Assembly (NCBI RefSeq): GCF_003856525.1
Contig: NZ_RJVQ01000002.1
Span: 310,001 to 374,000, forward strand
DNA length: 64,000 nucleotides
Source of the DNA: Vibrio viridaestus
Lineage (GTDB): Bacteria > Pseudomonadota > Gammaproteobacteria > Enterobacterales > Vibrionaceae
Direction: 5' to 3'
The notes below the pieces were generated by a model. That model did not search any database and was not told the origin of the DNA. It was given only the letters and a program-made list of their open reading frames with translations. Positions 23,966 to 31,931 of the stretch are shown in pieces. The first letter of the stretch is position 1. Each line of letters starts with the position of its first letter. The translations under genes were made by a program, and so were the position numbers.

Positions 23966-24170
23966 TACCACTGCAACGCAGGTGATCACCCTGTTACCAC
24001 CTGCCGGATTATTAGTGCCGTGCCACAAACCGCAAATAGTAGGAACGTGGCCGGAAGTCGTCAGCAATGACATACCGAAATTAAAACACGCACTCACCGA
24101 GTGCAATCAACAAATTGAAGATTATCTAAATTGGCGTGCAGAGCGCGAACAACCAGAGAGAGAAAAGTAA
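23859..24170 (+). CDS. Outer-membrane spanin lipoprotein (Rz1-like)
   Basis: A 103-residue lipoprotein in the +1 frame relative to the inner spanin, overlapping it by 107 bases. The signal ends in the lipobox LLSAC (Cys about residue 31), and the mature part is Pro-rich at first (LLPPAGLLVP) then charged. The signal peptide begins after a basic stretch (SKRGYQR); an inner start may be used. Its stop overlaps the next gene's start (TAATG). Confidence 0.83.
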   Translation: MNKRLILKLTNSKRGYQRFSALFLVMLLSACASRTDTTATQVITLLPPAGLLVPCHKPQIVGTWPEVVSNDIPKLKHALTECNQQIEDYLNWRAEREQPEREK

Positions 24171-24451
24171 TGACGAAAGCAGCATTCACATCCAAACCAG
24201 TAGTTGTTTCCATCGGTGAAACGGATTTTTCCTTCACGCCAACGGTGAACGATTACAACAACTACACCAATGACCTGATGCCAGATAACAAAATCGAACC
24301 AGCGCGAACCTATTTAAACCGCACGGTTGAACCAGAACAAAAACAGGCATTGAATGAGCTGATGAATACCGTACCTGGCTTGATCATGGATGTGTTTGGT
24401 GAAGTAACTAAAGCCTCAAAAGGCGGGATTAAAGTTACGCTAAAAAACTAA
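24170..24451 (+). CDS. Tail assembly chaperone, zero-frame product
   Basis: A 93-residue protein. ATG 24170 overlaps the outer-spanin stop. It has the size, position (before the tape measure) and beta-then-helix layout of P2 gpE-type tail assembly chaperones (VSIGETDFSFTPTVNDYNNY). The last codons are CTA AAA AAC TAA, which contain a slippery A AAA AAC heptamer, so a fraction of ribosomes should continue in the -1 frame to make a longer protein. The short and long forms together coat the tape measure during tail assembly. Confidence 0.82.
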   Translation: MTKAAFTSKPVVVSIGETDFSFTPTVNDYNNYTNDLMPDNKIEPARTYLNRTVEPEQKQALNELMNTVPGLIMDVFGEVTKASKGGIKVTLKN

Positions 24452-24636
24452 ATACGCGGGTTGAACGCATTGAATCCAACGGACTGGAACAAGCGTTAAC
24501 CCTGCGCCGTCATTATTTCCCATATGAAGACGATGACCCGCAGAACTTAGCTCGAGCAATCTGGCTCGATAAGCACGAAAAGGAACGTATGGAAATCGCC
24601 GTTAAATCCGCCATAGCAGGATTGTTTAGTAAATGA
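24170..24636 (+). CDS. Tail assembly chaperone, -1 frameshift product
   Basis: Slipping back one base at A AAA AAC (24442-24448) joins the 93-codon gene to a 62-codon open frame (24448-24633) ending in TGA at 24634-24636, giving about 155 residues. The -1 extension (starting LNTRVERIESNGLEQALTLR, with RRHYFPYEDDDP next) has no start codon near its beginning, so frameshifting is the only evident way to express it. Its stop overlaps the tape-measure ATG. This matches the E/E+E' arrangement of P2 and G/GT of lambda. Confidence 0.8.
24442..24448 (+). promoter_or_regulatory. Slippery heptamer for -1 frameshifting
   Basis: A AAA AAC lies in the right register immediately before the zero-frame stop TAA (24449-24451). 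The following GC-rich sequence may form a stimulating structure, but I did not identify a clear pseudoknot. Confidence 0.8.
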
Positions 24637-26447
24637 ATGAAAAGCTATTAATGCAGATCGGCCTGATAGACCAGGTGACTAAACCGCTAAGAGGCATCAC
24701 CCAACAGCTTGATCAAACCATGCAAAACTCTAAACAGGGTATGCGTGATATGGTTACAGGTGGTGCCGGACTAGTGGCGACTGGTTTTGCTATCCAAAAC
24801 GCATTAATGCCGGCTATTGAGATGGACCGCAAATTGGGTGAGGTGAAATCACTCGGTGTAACGGATGATGCATTAAAGACCCTGTCTCAAACCGCATTAG
24901 AGTTTTCTTCAGAATACGGTAAATCTGCCACTGACTTTGTGGCAGCATCTTACGATATACAGTCAGCAATCGCAGGTCTTAACGGCGACGAACTATCACA
25001 GTTCACCAAAGCATCAGGTGTACTCGCTGCCGCCACCAAAGCCGATACCACGACAATTACCAGTTACATGGGCACCATGTACGGGATTTTTGAAAACGAT
25101 GCTCAAAAAATGGGAAAAGCAGAGTGGGTTGAAAGAATCACGGGGATGACTGCAACTGCCGTGCAAATGTTTAAAACTGATGGTTCAAAGATGTCTCAGG
25201 CATTCAGTACCCTTGGATCATCTGCTACGGCAATGGGTGCCGATGTATCTGAGCAAATGGCAGTTTTAGGCACACTACAGGCAACAATGGGTGGAAGTGA
25301 AGCAGCAACAAAATATACCGCATTTTTAGGTGGAGCCGTGACAGCTCAGAAAAAGCTAGGTTTAAGCTTTACTGATAGTGAAGGTCGGCTACTTCCTATG
25401 GTCGATATCTTAACTAAGTTAGACGGTAAAATCGGGAACTTAGGCGAGGCGAAGCAATACGCGGTATTAAAAGACGCTTTTGGCTCTGAAGAAGCTGTAA
25501 AACTAATTCAGAACCTGTTACCAAAAACGGCCCAGTTAACTAAAAACATTGATGAGTTAGCCAAAGTTCAGGATATGTCAAAAGCCGAACAAATGGCCTC
25601 AGCCATGACCGACCAATGGGAACGCCTCGAAGCGAGTTGGTTTGCTATTCGTGCCGCCGCGTTCGGTGCCATTCTTCCAGCCATTAATTCCGTTGTCGGT
25701 TCTATCGCCGATGGTATGACATGGCTAACAGAAATGACGGATCAGTTTCCCCTTCTTACTCAAGTCATGAGTGGACTGGTTATTGTTGCTGTTTCTCTTG
25801 GTGGAGTAGTTGCGTCGCTATCTTTAATTATGGGGATGGCTCGAATGATGTCGGCTGGATGGTCTGTAACATTAACCATATTAAAAGGGGTTTTGACTGC
25901 GGTTAAAGTTGTCACGTTAGGCTTAACCAAAGGCTTTTTGAAACTTGGGTTGGCTTTACTAACGAATCCTATTGGTTGGGTGTTTCTTGCTCTTGGTGCA
26001 GGAATCGCTCTCGCAATCAATTACTGGGACGAACTAAAAGCCTCTTTCGGTGATTTGGCCGTGTTTAAAATGTTGAGCAAAACCATCGATTGGGTTATCG
26101 ACAAACTTAATATGATCCCCGGTGTTGATATCGAATGGCGTGCCGGTGATATGCCTGGCATGCCAGAAACCAACGCGGCCAAAACGGCCACAACAGGGGC
26201 AAATCTTCCGGCCGGAATTAGAAACGTCGCTCAAATTCCATCACAGGTAAGTGAAGACACATCTGTAATTGGATACAAGCAAGCAGGGACACAACCACAA
26301 TTAGCACCAAATATCGTAAATAACATGACTCGTTCTCAGTCTCAGAGCTCGCACAAAGTCAGTCAGTTCGGTGATGTGTATATCACCACTAAAAACGGAT
26401 TCACGCCTGACCAATTAACAGAGTGGGAAGATCTCAATGCCGGATAA
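24633..26447 (+). CDS. Tail tape measure protein
   Basis: A 604-residue protein with a long helical N-terminal half, a central domain of the phage tape-measure type (ALEFSSEYGKSATDFVAASY, then MGADVSEQMAVLGTLQATMGG), and a hydrophobic part at about residues 375-455 with several membrane-like helices (VMSGLVIVAVSLGGVVASLS). Its length sets tail length. It is shorter than P2 gpT (815 residues), so a shorter tail is expected. It follows the frameshifted chaperone and overlaps the next gene by 11 bases. Confidence 0.93.
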   Translation: MNEKLLMQIGLIDQVTKPLRGITQQLDQTMQNSKQGMRDMVTGGAGLVATGFAIQNALMPAIEMDRKLGEVKSLGVTDDALKTLSQTALEFSSEYGKSATDFVAASYDIQSAIAGLNGDELSQFTKASGVLAAATKADTTTITSYMGTMYGIFENDAQKMGKAEWVERITGMTATAVQMFKTDGSKMSQAFSTLGSSATAMGADVSEQMAVLGTLQATMGGSEAATKYTAFLGGAVTAQKKLGLSFTDSEGRLLPMVDILTKLDGKIGNLGEAKQYAVLKDAFGSEEAVKLIQNLLPKTAQLTKNIDELAKVQDMSKAEQMASAMTDQWERLEASWFAIRAAAFGAILPAINSVVGSIADGMTWLTEMTDQFPLLTQVMSGLVIVAVSLGGVVASLSLIMGMARMMSAGWSVTLTILKGVLTAVKVVTLGLTKGFLKLGLALLTNPIGWVFLALGAGIALAINYWDELKASFGDLAVFKMLSKTIDWVIDKLNMIPGVDIEWRAGDMPGMPETNAAKTATTGANLPAGIRNVAQIPSQVSEDTSVIGYKQAGTQPQLAPNIVNNMTRSQSQSSHKVSQFGDVYITTKNGFTPDQLTEWEDLNAG

Positions 26448-26766
26448 ACAATACATAGACATCAAAGTAGTCGATGGTGCATGGGACATCGACGCAGGCC
26501 AACAACCAACAACCTGCAGTGATGCTTATAGCATTGCTCAGGATATTAAACACGCGATCATGGAATCCGGCTATGCACGAGCGTTATCTGCAGAACGTAA
26601 CCCAATCACCCGAGCCGACATTTTGATTCAGATTGAACAAATCGCAGAGCAGGACAGCCGAATTATTCCGGGAACAGCCAGCGCAGAAGAACTCAGTGCA
26701 GGACAAGTTCAGTTAACCGCAGAAGCCTATGAATACAGTGATATTAGCGTTGAGGTAACCGCATGA
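26437..26766 (+). CDS. Baseplate wedge protein (DUF2590, gpW-like)
   Basis: A 109-residue protein matching, by eye, the DUF2590 family of HP1-type phages. It has the gpW/gp25 style pattern: an N-terminal strand (IDIKVVDGAWDI), then a helical part in which SIAQDIKHAIMESGYARAL precedes an ERNP segment, and a C-terminal strand (YSDISVEV). It is placed right before the gpJ-like gene, the usual place for W. It is probably part of the baseplate wedge. Confidence 0.72.
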   Translation: MPDKQYIDIKVVDGAWDIDAGQQPTTCSDAYSIAQDIKHAIMESGYARALSAERNPITRADILIQIEQIAEQDSRIIPGTASAEELSAGQVQLTAEAYEYSDISVEVTA

Positions 26767-27968
26767 GCAAACGACCAACCGCCGACTTTCTTTCCATTCT
26801 GTCAGATTCTGGCGTGCCGGTTACCGCTGATGAAATGGAAACCGAACTAAAAACCAGTGTATCTGATTCCGGCAGTACCTTATCAAACGATTCATCTATG
26901 TCCCCGTTCTGGCGCTGGGTGAAAGCCGCCGTGATTACTCCGGTAATCTGGTTAATTCGCACATTACTCGCAGGTTCTGTGTTGCCAAATATGTTCGTCG
27001 CCACAGCAGAACGCTGGGCGTTAGAACTAAAAGCATGGGAACTAAACGTTGAAGTGAAAGGGGCAGTGAACACCGAAGGAGTGATCGCATTCACCAAAAC
27101 CAACATTGATGATGAAGTGACTATTGCGGAAGGAACGGTCATTCAGACTCTGCCGATTGATGATGTAATTTATAAAGTGTTGGTATCTGCAGAAACGGTC
27201 ATTCCATCCGGTATCGAAACGATGGATGTTCCCGTAGTTGCTGAGGAAGCCGGGGCTGCTTATAACCTGCCGTCAGGCTATTTCAATATTTTGCCCGAAG
27301 CCGTTTCAGGAATTGCCAGTGTGGTAAACCAACCGGATTGGATAACCACGTCAGGAGCCAATGAAGAAACAGACGAAGAACTGGCGCTCAGACTGCAAAA
27401 CGCATTCACCAGTTCAGGCGAATGGCATATTGATGATGCCTATCGTTCAATTATCGCCAGTGTGGCAGGTATTCGCAGTGACAATATCTTTTTTGAAAAC
27501 ACCGGACACATAACACCAGGAACGGCCAACGCATACATTCTGATGGAAGTCGGGGCCACGCCGCAAAGTGTTATCGACAGTCTGAATACCTACATTATGG
27601 ACGACGGCCATCACGGCCATGGCGACGTTCTTACCTGCCTTGCGATTCCTGATAGCTTGCAAACCGTTGCCGCACAGGTGGTGTTGACGTCTAACTTGAC
27701 CGATGAACAAAAAACCAGTGCATTGACTGAAGTGGAAGACCGCATTAGAGCAGCGTTTCGCGAAACAGAAGCCTATTCAGAAATGACCAGAGCGAAACCA
27801 AACAGCCGATTCAGCTTGTCCCAAATGGCAACAGAAATTCATACCAATATGGATTCAGTCGAATCGCTCAAATTTACGGTCGATGGAGTAATTCAACAGG
27901 ACATAGTCAGCGCATTAGAACAACCACGTTTGGACAGTTTGACGGTGGAGGAACTGACCGATGAGTGA
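26763..27968 (+). CDS. Baseplate J-like protein
   Basis: A 401-residue baseplate wedge protein of the gpJ/gp6 family. The central domain (AGTVIQT-like EGTVIQTLPIDDVIYKV, VPVVAEEAGAAYNLPSGYF) and the NEETDEELALRLQNAF segment with SIIASVAGIRSDNIFF are typical. A longer than usual N-terminal arm carries a hydrophobic helix (AAVITPVIWLIRTLLAG). It overlaps both neighbouring genes by 4-8 bases. Confidence 0.9.
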   Translation: MSKRPTADFLSILSDSGVPVTADEMETELKTSVSDSGSTLSNDSSMSPFWRWVKAAVITPVIWLIRTLLAGSVLPNMFVATAERWALELKAWELNVEVKGAVNTEGVIAFTKTNIDDEVTIAEGTVIQTLPIDDVIYKVLVSAETVIPSGIETMDVPVVAEEAGAAYNLPSGYFNILPEAVSGIASVVNQPDWITTSGANEETDEELALRLQNAFTSSGEWHIDDAYRSIIASVAGIRSDNIFFENTGHITPGTANAYILMEVGATPQSVIDSLNTYIMDDGHHGHGDVLTCLAIPDSLQTVAAQVVLTSNLTDEQKTSALTEVEDRIRAAFRETEAYSEMTRAKPNSRFSLSQMATEIHTNMDSVESLKFTVDGVIQQDIVSALEQPRLDSLTVEELTDE

Positions 27969-28608
27969 TATTCCAGAGGTTGAACAAACCGAGACGCCAT
28001 GGTGGCAGGATGGTAAAACCACCTCGGAAGAAATAAAAGAGCCGTATTTTGTCTCGACTGGCGTCTTCGCATTCATGCAGAAAGTGCGTAACTGGCTACT
28101 TTTCCCAATCAACCAGATGGATGCCCTGACCTGTAGTGAATCTGTTCTAAAGCTATTGGCATGGGACCGGGATATTGAACGTTTCGACGGTGAACCATTA
28201 AGCCTGTTTCGTAAGCGGGTGAAATATGCCGCCGTCAATGCCAAAGATGCAGGCAGTGTGATCGGCTTTAAACGCATTTTTGAACGTCTTGGCGTTGGCA
28301 TTGTCGCGTTTAAAGAACGTGAAAGTGCCATTGAGTGGGATGTTTGTACCATTGAACTAACCGATGGAGAACTGTCCAACAATTCCAAGCTGATCCAGAC
28401 CCTGATTGAACAGTACGGGCTGACCTGTCGTCGCTATCGTTTTCAAGTGTCTTATCCTAGTGAACTGAATCTGTATCACGGTGAATTTAGTCATAATTTC
28501 ATGATGTTCAGAGCGAAATCCGTAGAAGAAGTAGAAATAAAAAATACAGCGAATCCGTTTGAACATCAGCAACAACTCTTTATTGCCACATTAGGGGGTA
28601 ACTCATGA
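27961..28608 (+). CDS. Tail protein I (P2 gpI-like)
   Basis: A 215-residue protein of the P2 gpI group, which links baseplate and fibres. Family features are the WLLFPINQMDALTCSESVLK opening helix pair, the LLAWDRDIERFDGEP context and RKRVKYAAVNAKDAGSVIGF. It lies between J and the tail fibre as in P2 and overlaps the fibre gene by 4 bases. Confidence 0.85.
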   Translation: MSDIPEVEQTETPWWQDGKTTSEEIKEPYFVSTGVFAFMQKVRNWLLFPINQMDALTCSESVLKLLAWDRDIERFDGEPLSLFRKRVKYAAVNAKDAGSVIGFKRIFERLGVGIVAFKERESAIEWDVCTIELTDGELSNNSKLIQTLIEQYGLTCRRYRFQVSYPSELNLYHGEFSHNFMMFRAKSVEEVEIKNTANPFEHQQQLFIATLGGNS

Positions 28609-30026
28609 GCCTGACGGCCATTCCAATAGAATTTGAGAAGTACCTGCAGAATAAAATCAGTGTCGGACAGGCTCCGGAAATGAATGAAATGATTTTCGCT
28701 TATCTGCCGGATTTGGATTTAGCAACAGACATCGACCGCAATAGTGGTTTACCTGATGTCACCCACTGGGTTCATCAGCAGGATATTGATCAGGTCGGCA
28801 AGCTGGGCGATAACGCTTTAGTCTATTCCGTGGTAATTCCGGGCAGTGTGGCAGAGTTTACATTCAACGCCATTTATCTGCGTGATAAAAACACCGCCAA
28901 TTCCTGCGGTATGGTCGTGTATAAAGCCGACGAAACCAAAGAAGCCGGAATGGCAAGCACCAAATCACTGGTGCAGCAATACACCGGAGCCGCACAAATC
29001 GCAGGTATTACCGTAGATGCAGCCACCTGGCAGATAGATTATCAGGCCCGACTTTTAGGTATTGAAGAAGATATTCGTCTAGCATGGTTGGATTATTACG
29101 GTCATACCGCATTTATCAGTGGTTATGATGTGATTCAACAAGCCGACCCAACCAAATTCAAAATAACGGCAGGTATCGCCTATGTCGGTGGATTACGTGC
29201 AGTGCTTGAAAACGATGTGATTCAAACCTTATCAACTTTGCCGACATCACTTTATCTCGACGTCGTTCGCGAAGGTACCGTGTTATCAGTGTGGTCGAAT
29301 CTGGTTTCAGTGGTTACATCCGAAACCGCTCTTTCAGACTACGTTGATGAAAGCAACCAACAGCACTATGTGGCGAAAATTGCTGATATTTCGGCTGATG
29401 GGACAGTGACTGATGTGAGAGTCAAAGGTGGTTTGGATGCTCACATTGCAGATGACAATCCTCATCCTCAGTACGCACTTTTACAAAATATGGTTGGTTG
29501 GATTCTACCCTTTCATATGGAAGGGAGCGTTGACGGTTTTCTTGATCTTAAAGGCGGCGAATATTCCAGAACGACGGACGCTATTCTATGGGCTTATGCG
29601 CAATCAACAGAGCTAACCATAGATCAAGCAACGAAGGACGCAGACCCTGAGACTTACGCTATGTACTTTGGTGAAGGTGATGGCTCAACAACGTTTACAC
29701 TACCCAACTTTCATTTAGGTCATTATATCCATGGTACAGGTCCTGGTGATATTCACGGTTCGACGTTAGGTGATGCGATTCGAAACATTACTGGTTCTAC
29801 TAGTGGTTTCCATTCACCTTACAATTCCTCCGCCGAATCTGGTTCAGGAGTTATGGGACAATCAATTGAAAGTCAATTATTGAATGATATTTTGGGGCAA
29901 GAAACCGGCAGTAATGATGTGGTTCTGAGTGTTAATATAGATGCTTCTCGTACCGTGCCGGTTGCTGATGTAAACCGTCCGATGACAGGTAATCTTTCTT
30001 ATAAAATTCACAGAGGATGGAAATAA
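28605..30026 (+). CDS. Tail fibre protein (P2 gpH-like)
   Basis: A 473-residue fibre. The N-terminal 150 residues form the baseplate-attachment domain (IPIEFEKYLQNKISVGQAPE, with NAIYLRDKNTANSCG later). The AHIADDNPHPQY motif (about residue 285) is the common fibre trimer signature, and a tail-collar domain follows (YFGEGDGSTTFTLPNF, about 355-370). The Gly/Ser/His-rich tip after it is probably the receptor-binding end that decides host range; I recall that K139 uses O1 antigen, but this tip may differ. A chaperone gene follows directly. Confidence 0.9.
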   Translation: MSLTAIPIEFEKYLQNKISVGQAPEMNEMIFAYLPDLDLATDIDRNSGLPDVTHWVHQQDIDQVGKLGDNALVYSVVIPGSVAEFTFNAIYLRDKNTANSCGMVVYKADETKEAGMASTKSLVQQYTGAAQIAGITVDAATWQIDYQARLLGIEEDIRLAWLDYYGHTAFISGYDVIQQADPTKFKITAGIAYVGGLRAVLENDVIQTLSTLPTSLYLDVVREGTVLSVWSNLVSVVTSETALSDYVDESNQQHYVAKIADISADGTVTDVRVKGGLDAHIADDNPHPQYALLQNMVGWILPFHMEGSVDGFLDLKGGEYSRTTDAILWAYAQSTELTIDQATKDADPETYAMYFGEGDGSTTFTLPNFHLGHYIHGTGPGDIHGSTLGDAIRNITGSTSGFHSPYNSSAESGSGVMGQSIESQLLNDILGQETGSNDVVLSVNIDASRTVPVADVNRPMTGNLSYKIHRGWK

Positions 30027-30574
30027 TGAAAATAGCCTACCATTATTCCTTTAAGACATGTTTATTCACTGGTACGAGTAAAGTCTTCCCTGACCAAGGG
30101 TATCAAGACTGCGTTCTTCCTCAGTTTGCTACTTGGACGGCATTACCAGAATACAATTCTGATATTCAACAGTGCCGTTATGATAAAGAAAATGATTCAT
30201 GGTTAATTGAGGTAATTCCTGTCCCCGTAACTGCCTACAATAAAGAAACGTTAGAATCAAAAGAATTTGATGATGCATCTGTCGTTGGTGATGAATATAC
30301 ACTAAATAAGCCATCTACTCAGTTTGATGAATGGGTTAATGGAACAGGTTGGGTAACCAATGTAACAACCCAATATGAATACAACTACAGCGTTATTGAC
30401 GCTAAAAGACGCGCAGCCTACGTAAAAACAGTCAGCCCTCTACTAGAAGAGGCTCAAATAAAAAGATTGATTGGAACTAGTGAATCGATTTCAGAAGCAG
30501 AGTCTTTAGAAGCTCAGGCGATAGAGGCAAGAGAGCTGGTTCAGTCTGATAATCCTTGGCCAATTAAGGTTTAA
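30026..30574 (+). CDS. Tail fibre assembly-like protein
   Basis: A 182-residue protein. ATG 30026 overlaps the fibre stop (TAATG) with GAGGATGG upstream; an earlier ATG at 30017 is possible. The position right after the fibre and the C-terminal helices (SVIDAKRRAAYVKTVSPLLEE, then ESLEAQAIEARELVQSDNPW) fit tail fibre assembly chaperones, whose C-termini often have this kind of DNPWP end. The N-terminal half is unlike those I know. It probably folds or trimerises the fibre tip. Confidence 0.7.
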   Translation: MKIAYHYSFKTCLFTGTSKVFPDQGYQDCVLPQFATWTALPEYNSDIQQCRYDKENDSWLIEVIPVPVTAYNKETLESKEFDDASVVGDEYTLNKPSTQFDEWVNGTGWVTNVTTQYEYNYSVIDAKRRAAYVKTVSPLLEEAQIKRLIGTSESISEAESLEAQAIEARELVQSDNPWPIKV

Positions 30575-30576
30575 TT

Positions 30577-31470
30577 ATGTGGTCACAAGCATCACTTAAC
30601 TGGCCTGATTCAGCTCAATCACTAGAAACCCAATCAGCTACAGTCCTGAACTCTGTCAGTTCAACAATGAATTCAGCCAGTAATACGCTGGCTGAATTGT
30701 CCGGTTACGCTGGATATAGCCAACATCCACTAAGCAGTGAAGCTGCTGGGTTATTATCGTTACGTTCTGAGTTAACTAGTCTGCTGTCATCGGGTACGGT
30801 TATGACAGTTTCACCATATCAATTTGAAGTGGGGACCAAGACCAAAGCGGGTAATTATTTGGATGCTAAAACCGCGATCGACAAACTGGTGCAAAAGCTC
30901 AGAGATAAAGCCGACAAATATCGCCCTGTCACATCACAATATTGTATTGCGATAATGCTCAGTGCATCCAAAATCGAAGACTTCGCAACGAACCTAAACC
31001 AATTAACGCAAGTGTTCACATTGCCAGATTGGTGCATGGCTGCGAGATATTCAACATCCTTAGCCGGAATAGAAACCACAAAACGCTATCAACCTGCATC
31101 AATAAAACAACCTCGCTTTAAACCGGGTAGTGATTTGAATTTCAATCCGTTAGGTGAATATCTTCAATGGCAGGGTGCGCAGATTGCCACACTCGAATCA
31201 CTCGCCAGTGATCAGCAAAACGTGATCAGCAAATTAGGCGCATTAGCCAGCAAGCGCGGCCAATATGTGACAACGACAACTCAGCAGATTGCAGCACTGA
31301 AAAACCTGCATGGGGCGGTTTGGTCAATGTCGTTAAATGGTAATGCGGAAAGTTTAGCAACCACACTTAGCAAAAGCAGTGCGCCAACATCTCACCCGTT
31401 TACCATTGCCAGCCTGATATTGAGTGAATCACCACTGACGTTCTGGGAGGAATTACTATGTTCGCCCTAA
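30577..31470 (+). CDS. HP1-type tail protein of unknown role
   Basis: A 297-residue soluble protein. It is helical and Ser/Thr/Ala-rich, with a long N-terminal helical stretch (TVLNSVSSTMNSASNTLAEL) and a conserved-looking middle (KTKAGNYLDAKTAIDKLVQKL). I know it only as part of the group of tail genes found after the fibre in HP1/K139-type phages. It starts 2 bases behind the chaperone and overlaps the next gene, so it is part of the same translational chain. A baseplate or tail-tip role is likely from its neighbours. Confidence 0.7.
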   Translation: MWSQASLNWPDSAQSLETQSATVLNSVSSTMNSASNTLAELSGYAGYSQHPLSSEAAGLLSLRSELTSLLSSGTVMTVSPYQFEVGTKTKAGNYLDAKTAIDKLVQKLRDKADKYRPVTSQYCIAIMLSASKIEDFATNLNQLTQVFTLPDWCMAARYSTSLAGIETTKRYQPASIKQPRFKPGSDLNFNPLGEYLQWQGAQIATLESLASDQQNVISKLGALASKRGQYVTTTTQQIAALKNLHGAVWSMSLNGNAESLATTLSKSSAPTSHPFTIASLILSESPLTFWEELLCSP

Positions 31471-31931
31471 ATGGACAAACATTCTCAATTAAAAATTTGG
31501 TTGTGAACTTTGAAAGAGAGTTCAAAACTCAGGACATGTCCGGCCAAACATCCAATACCGACGATGCCGAACAGGGGGAAAAAGCCTCTGTTCTTTCAGT
31601 ATCCGGTTTGATTTCGTTTAAGGATATCAGCCAACTTGCTGATCTTGAAAAGATGAGTTCGGCCAAGGACGAAAACGGGGACCGGACTATTTATCGTGTT
31701 GTGAATGAAATGGCTAATGCGTTTAAAATTCGCCAGGTGAAATTCTCAGGCCGATTTTCTGCAGAGCAACAAACAAACATCATGGCGTGGATGGTGACAT
31801 TCAGACTCAAAGAACACCACAGTGTTGCTGAACAGAAAGAAACCCGTAAAAACGAACAAACCAAAGCGGAGCAAACACAAAACACTAGATTAAAAGCAGC
31901 ACTTCAAGCCAATCAGGAGGCGACTCAATGA
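31458..31931 (+). CDS. Baseplate/tail-tip adaptor protein
   Basis: A 157-residue protein. The first two thirds are beta-rich (FSIKNLVVNFEREFKTQDMS and SVLSVSGLISFKDISQLADL) and the end is a highly charged helix. The order (just before the hub/spike protein) resembles that of LysM or gpU/gpX-like adaptors between tube and hub. I do not recognise a named domain with certainty. It overlaps both neighbours. Confidence 0.65.
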   Translation: MFALNGQTFSIKNLVVNFEREFKTQDMSGQTSNTDDAEQGEKASVLSVSGLISFKDISQLADLEKMSSAKDENGDRTIYRVVNEMANAFKIRQVKFSGRFSAEQQTNIMAWMVTFRLKEHHSVAEQKETRKNEQTKAEQTQNTRLKAALQANQEATQ

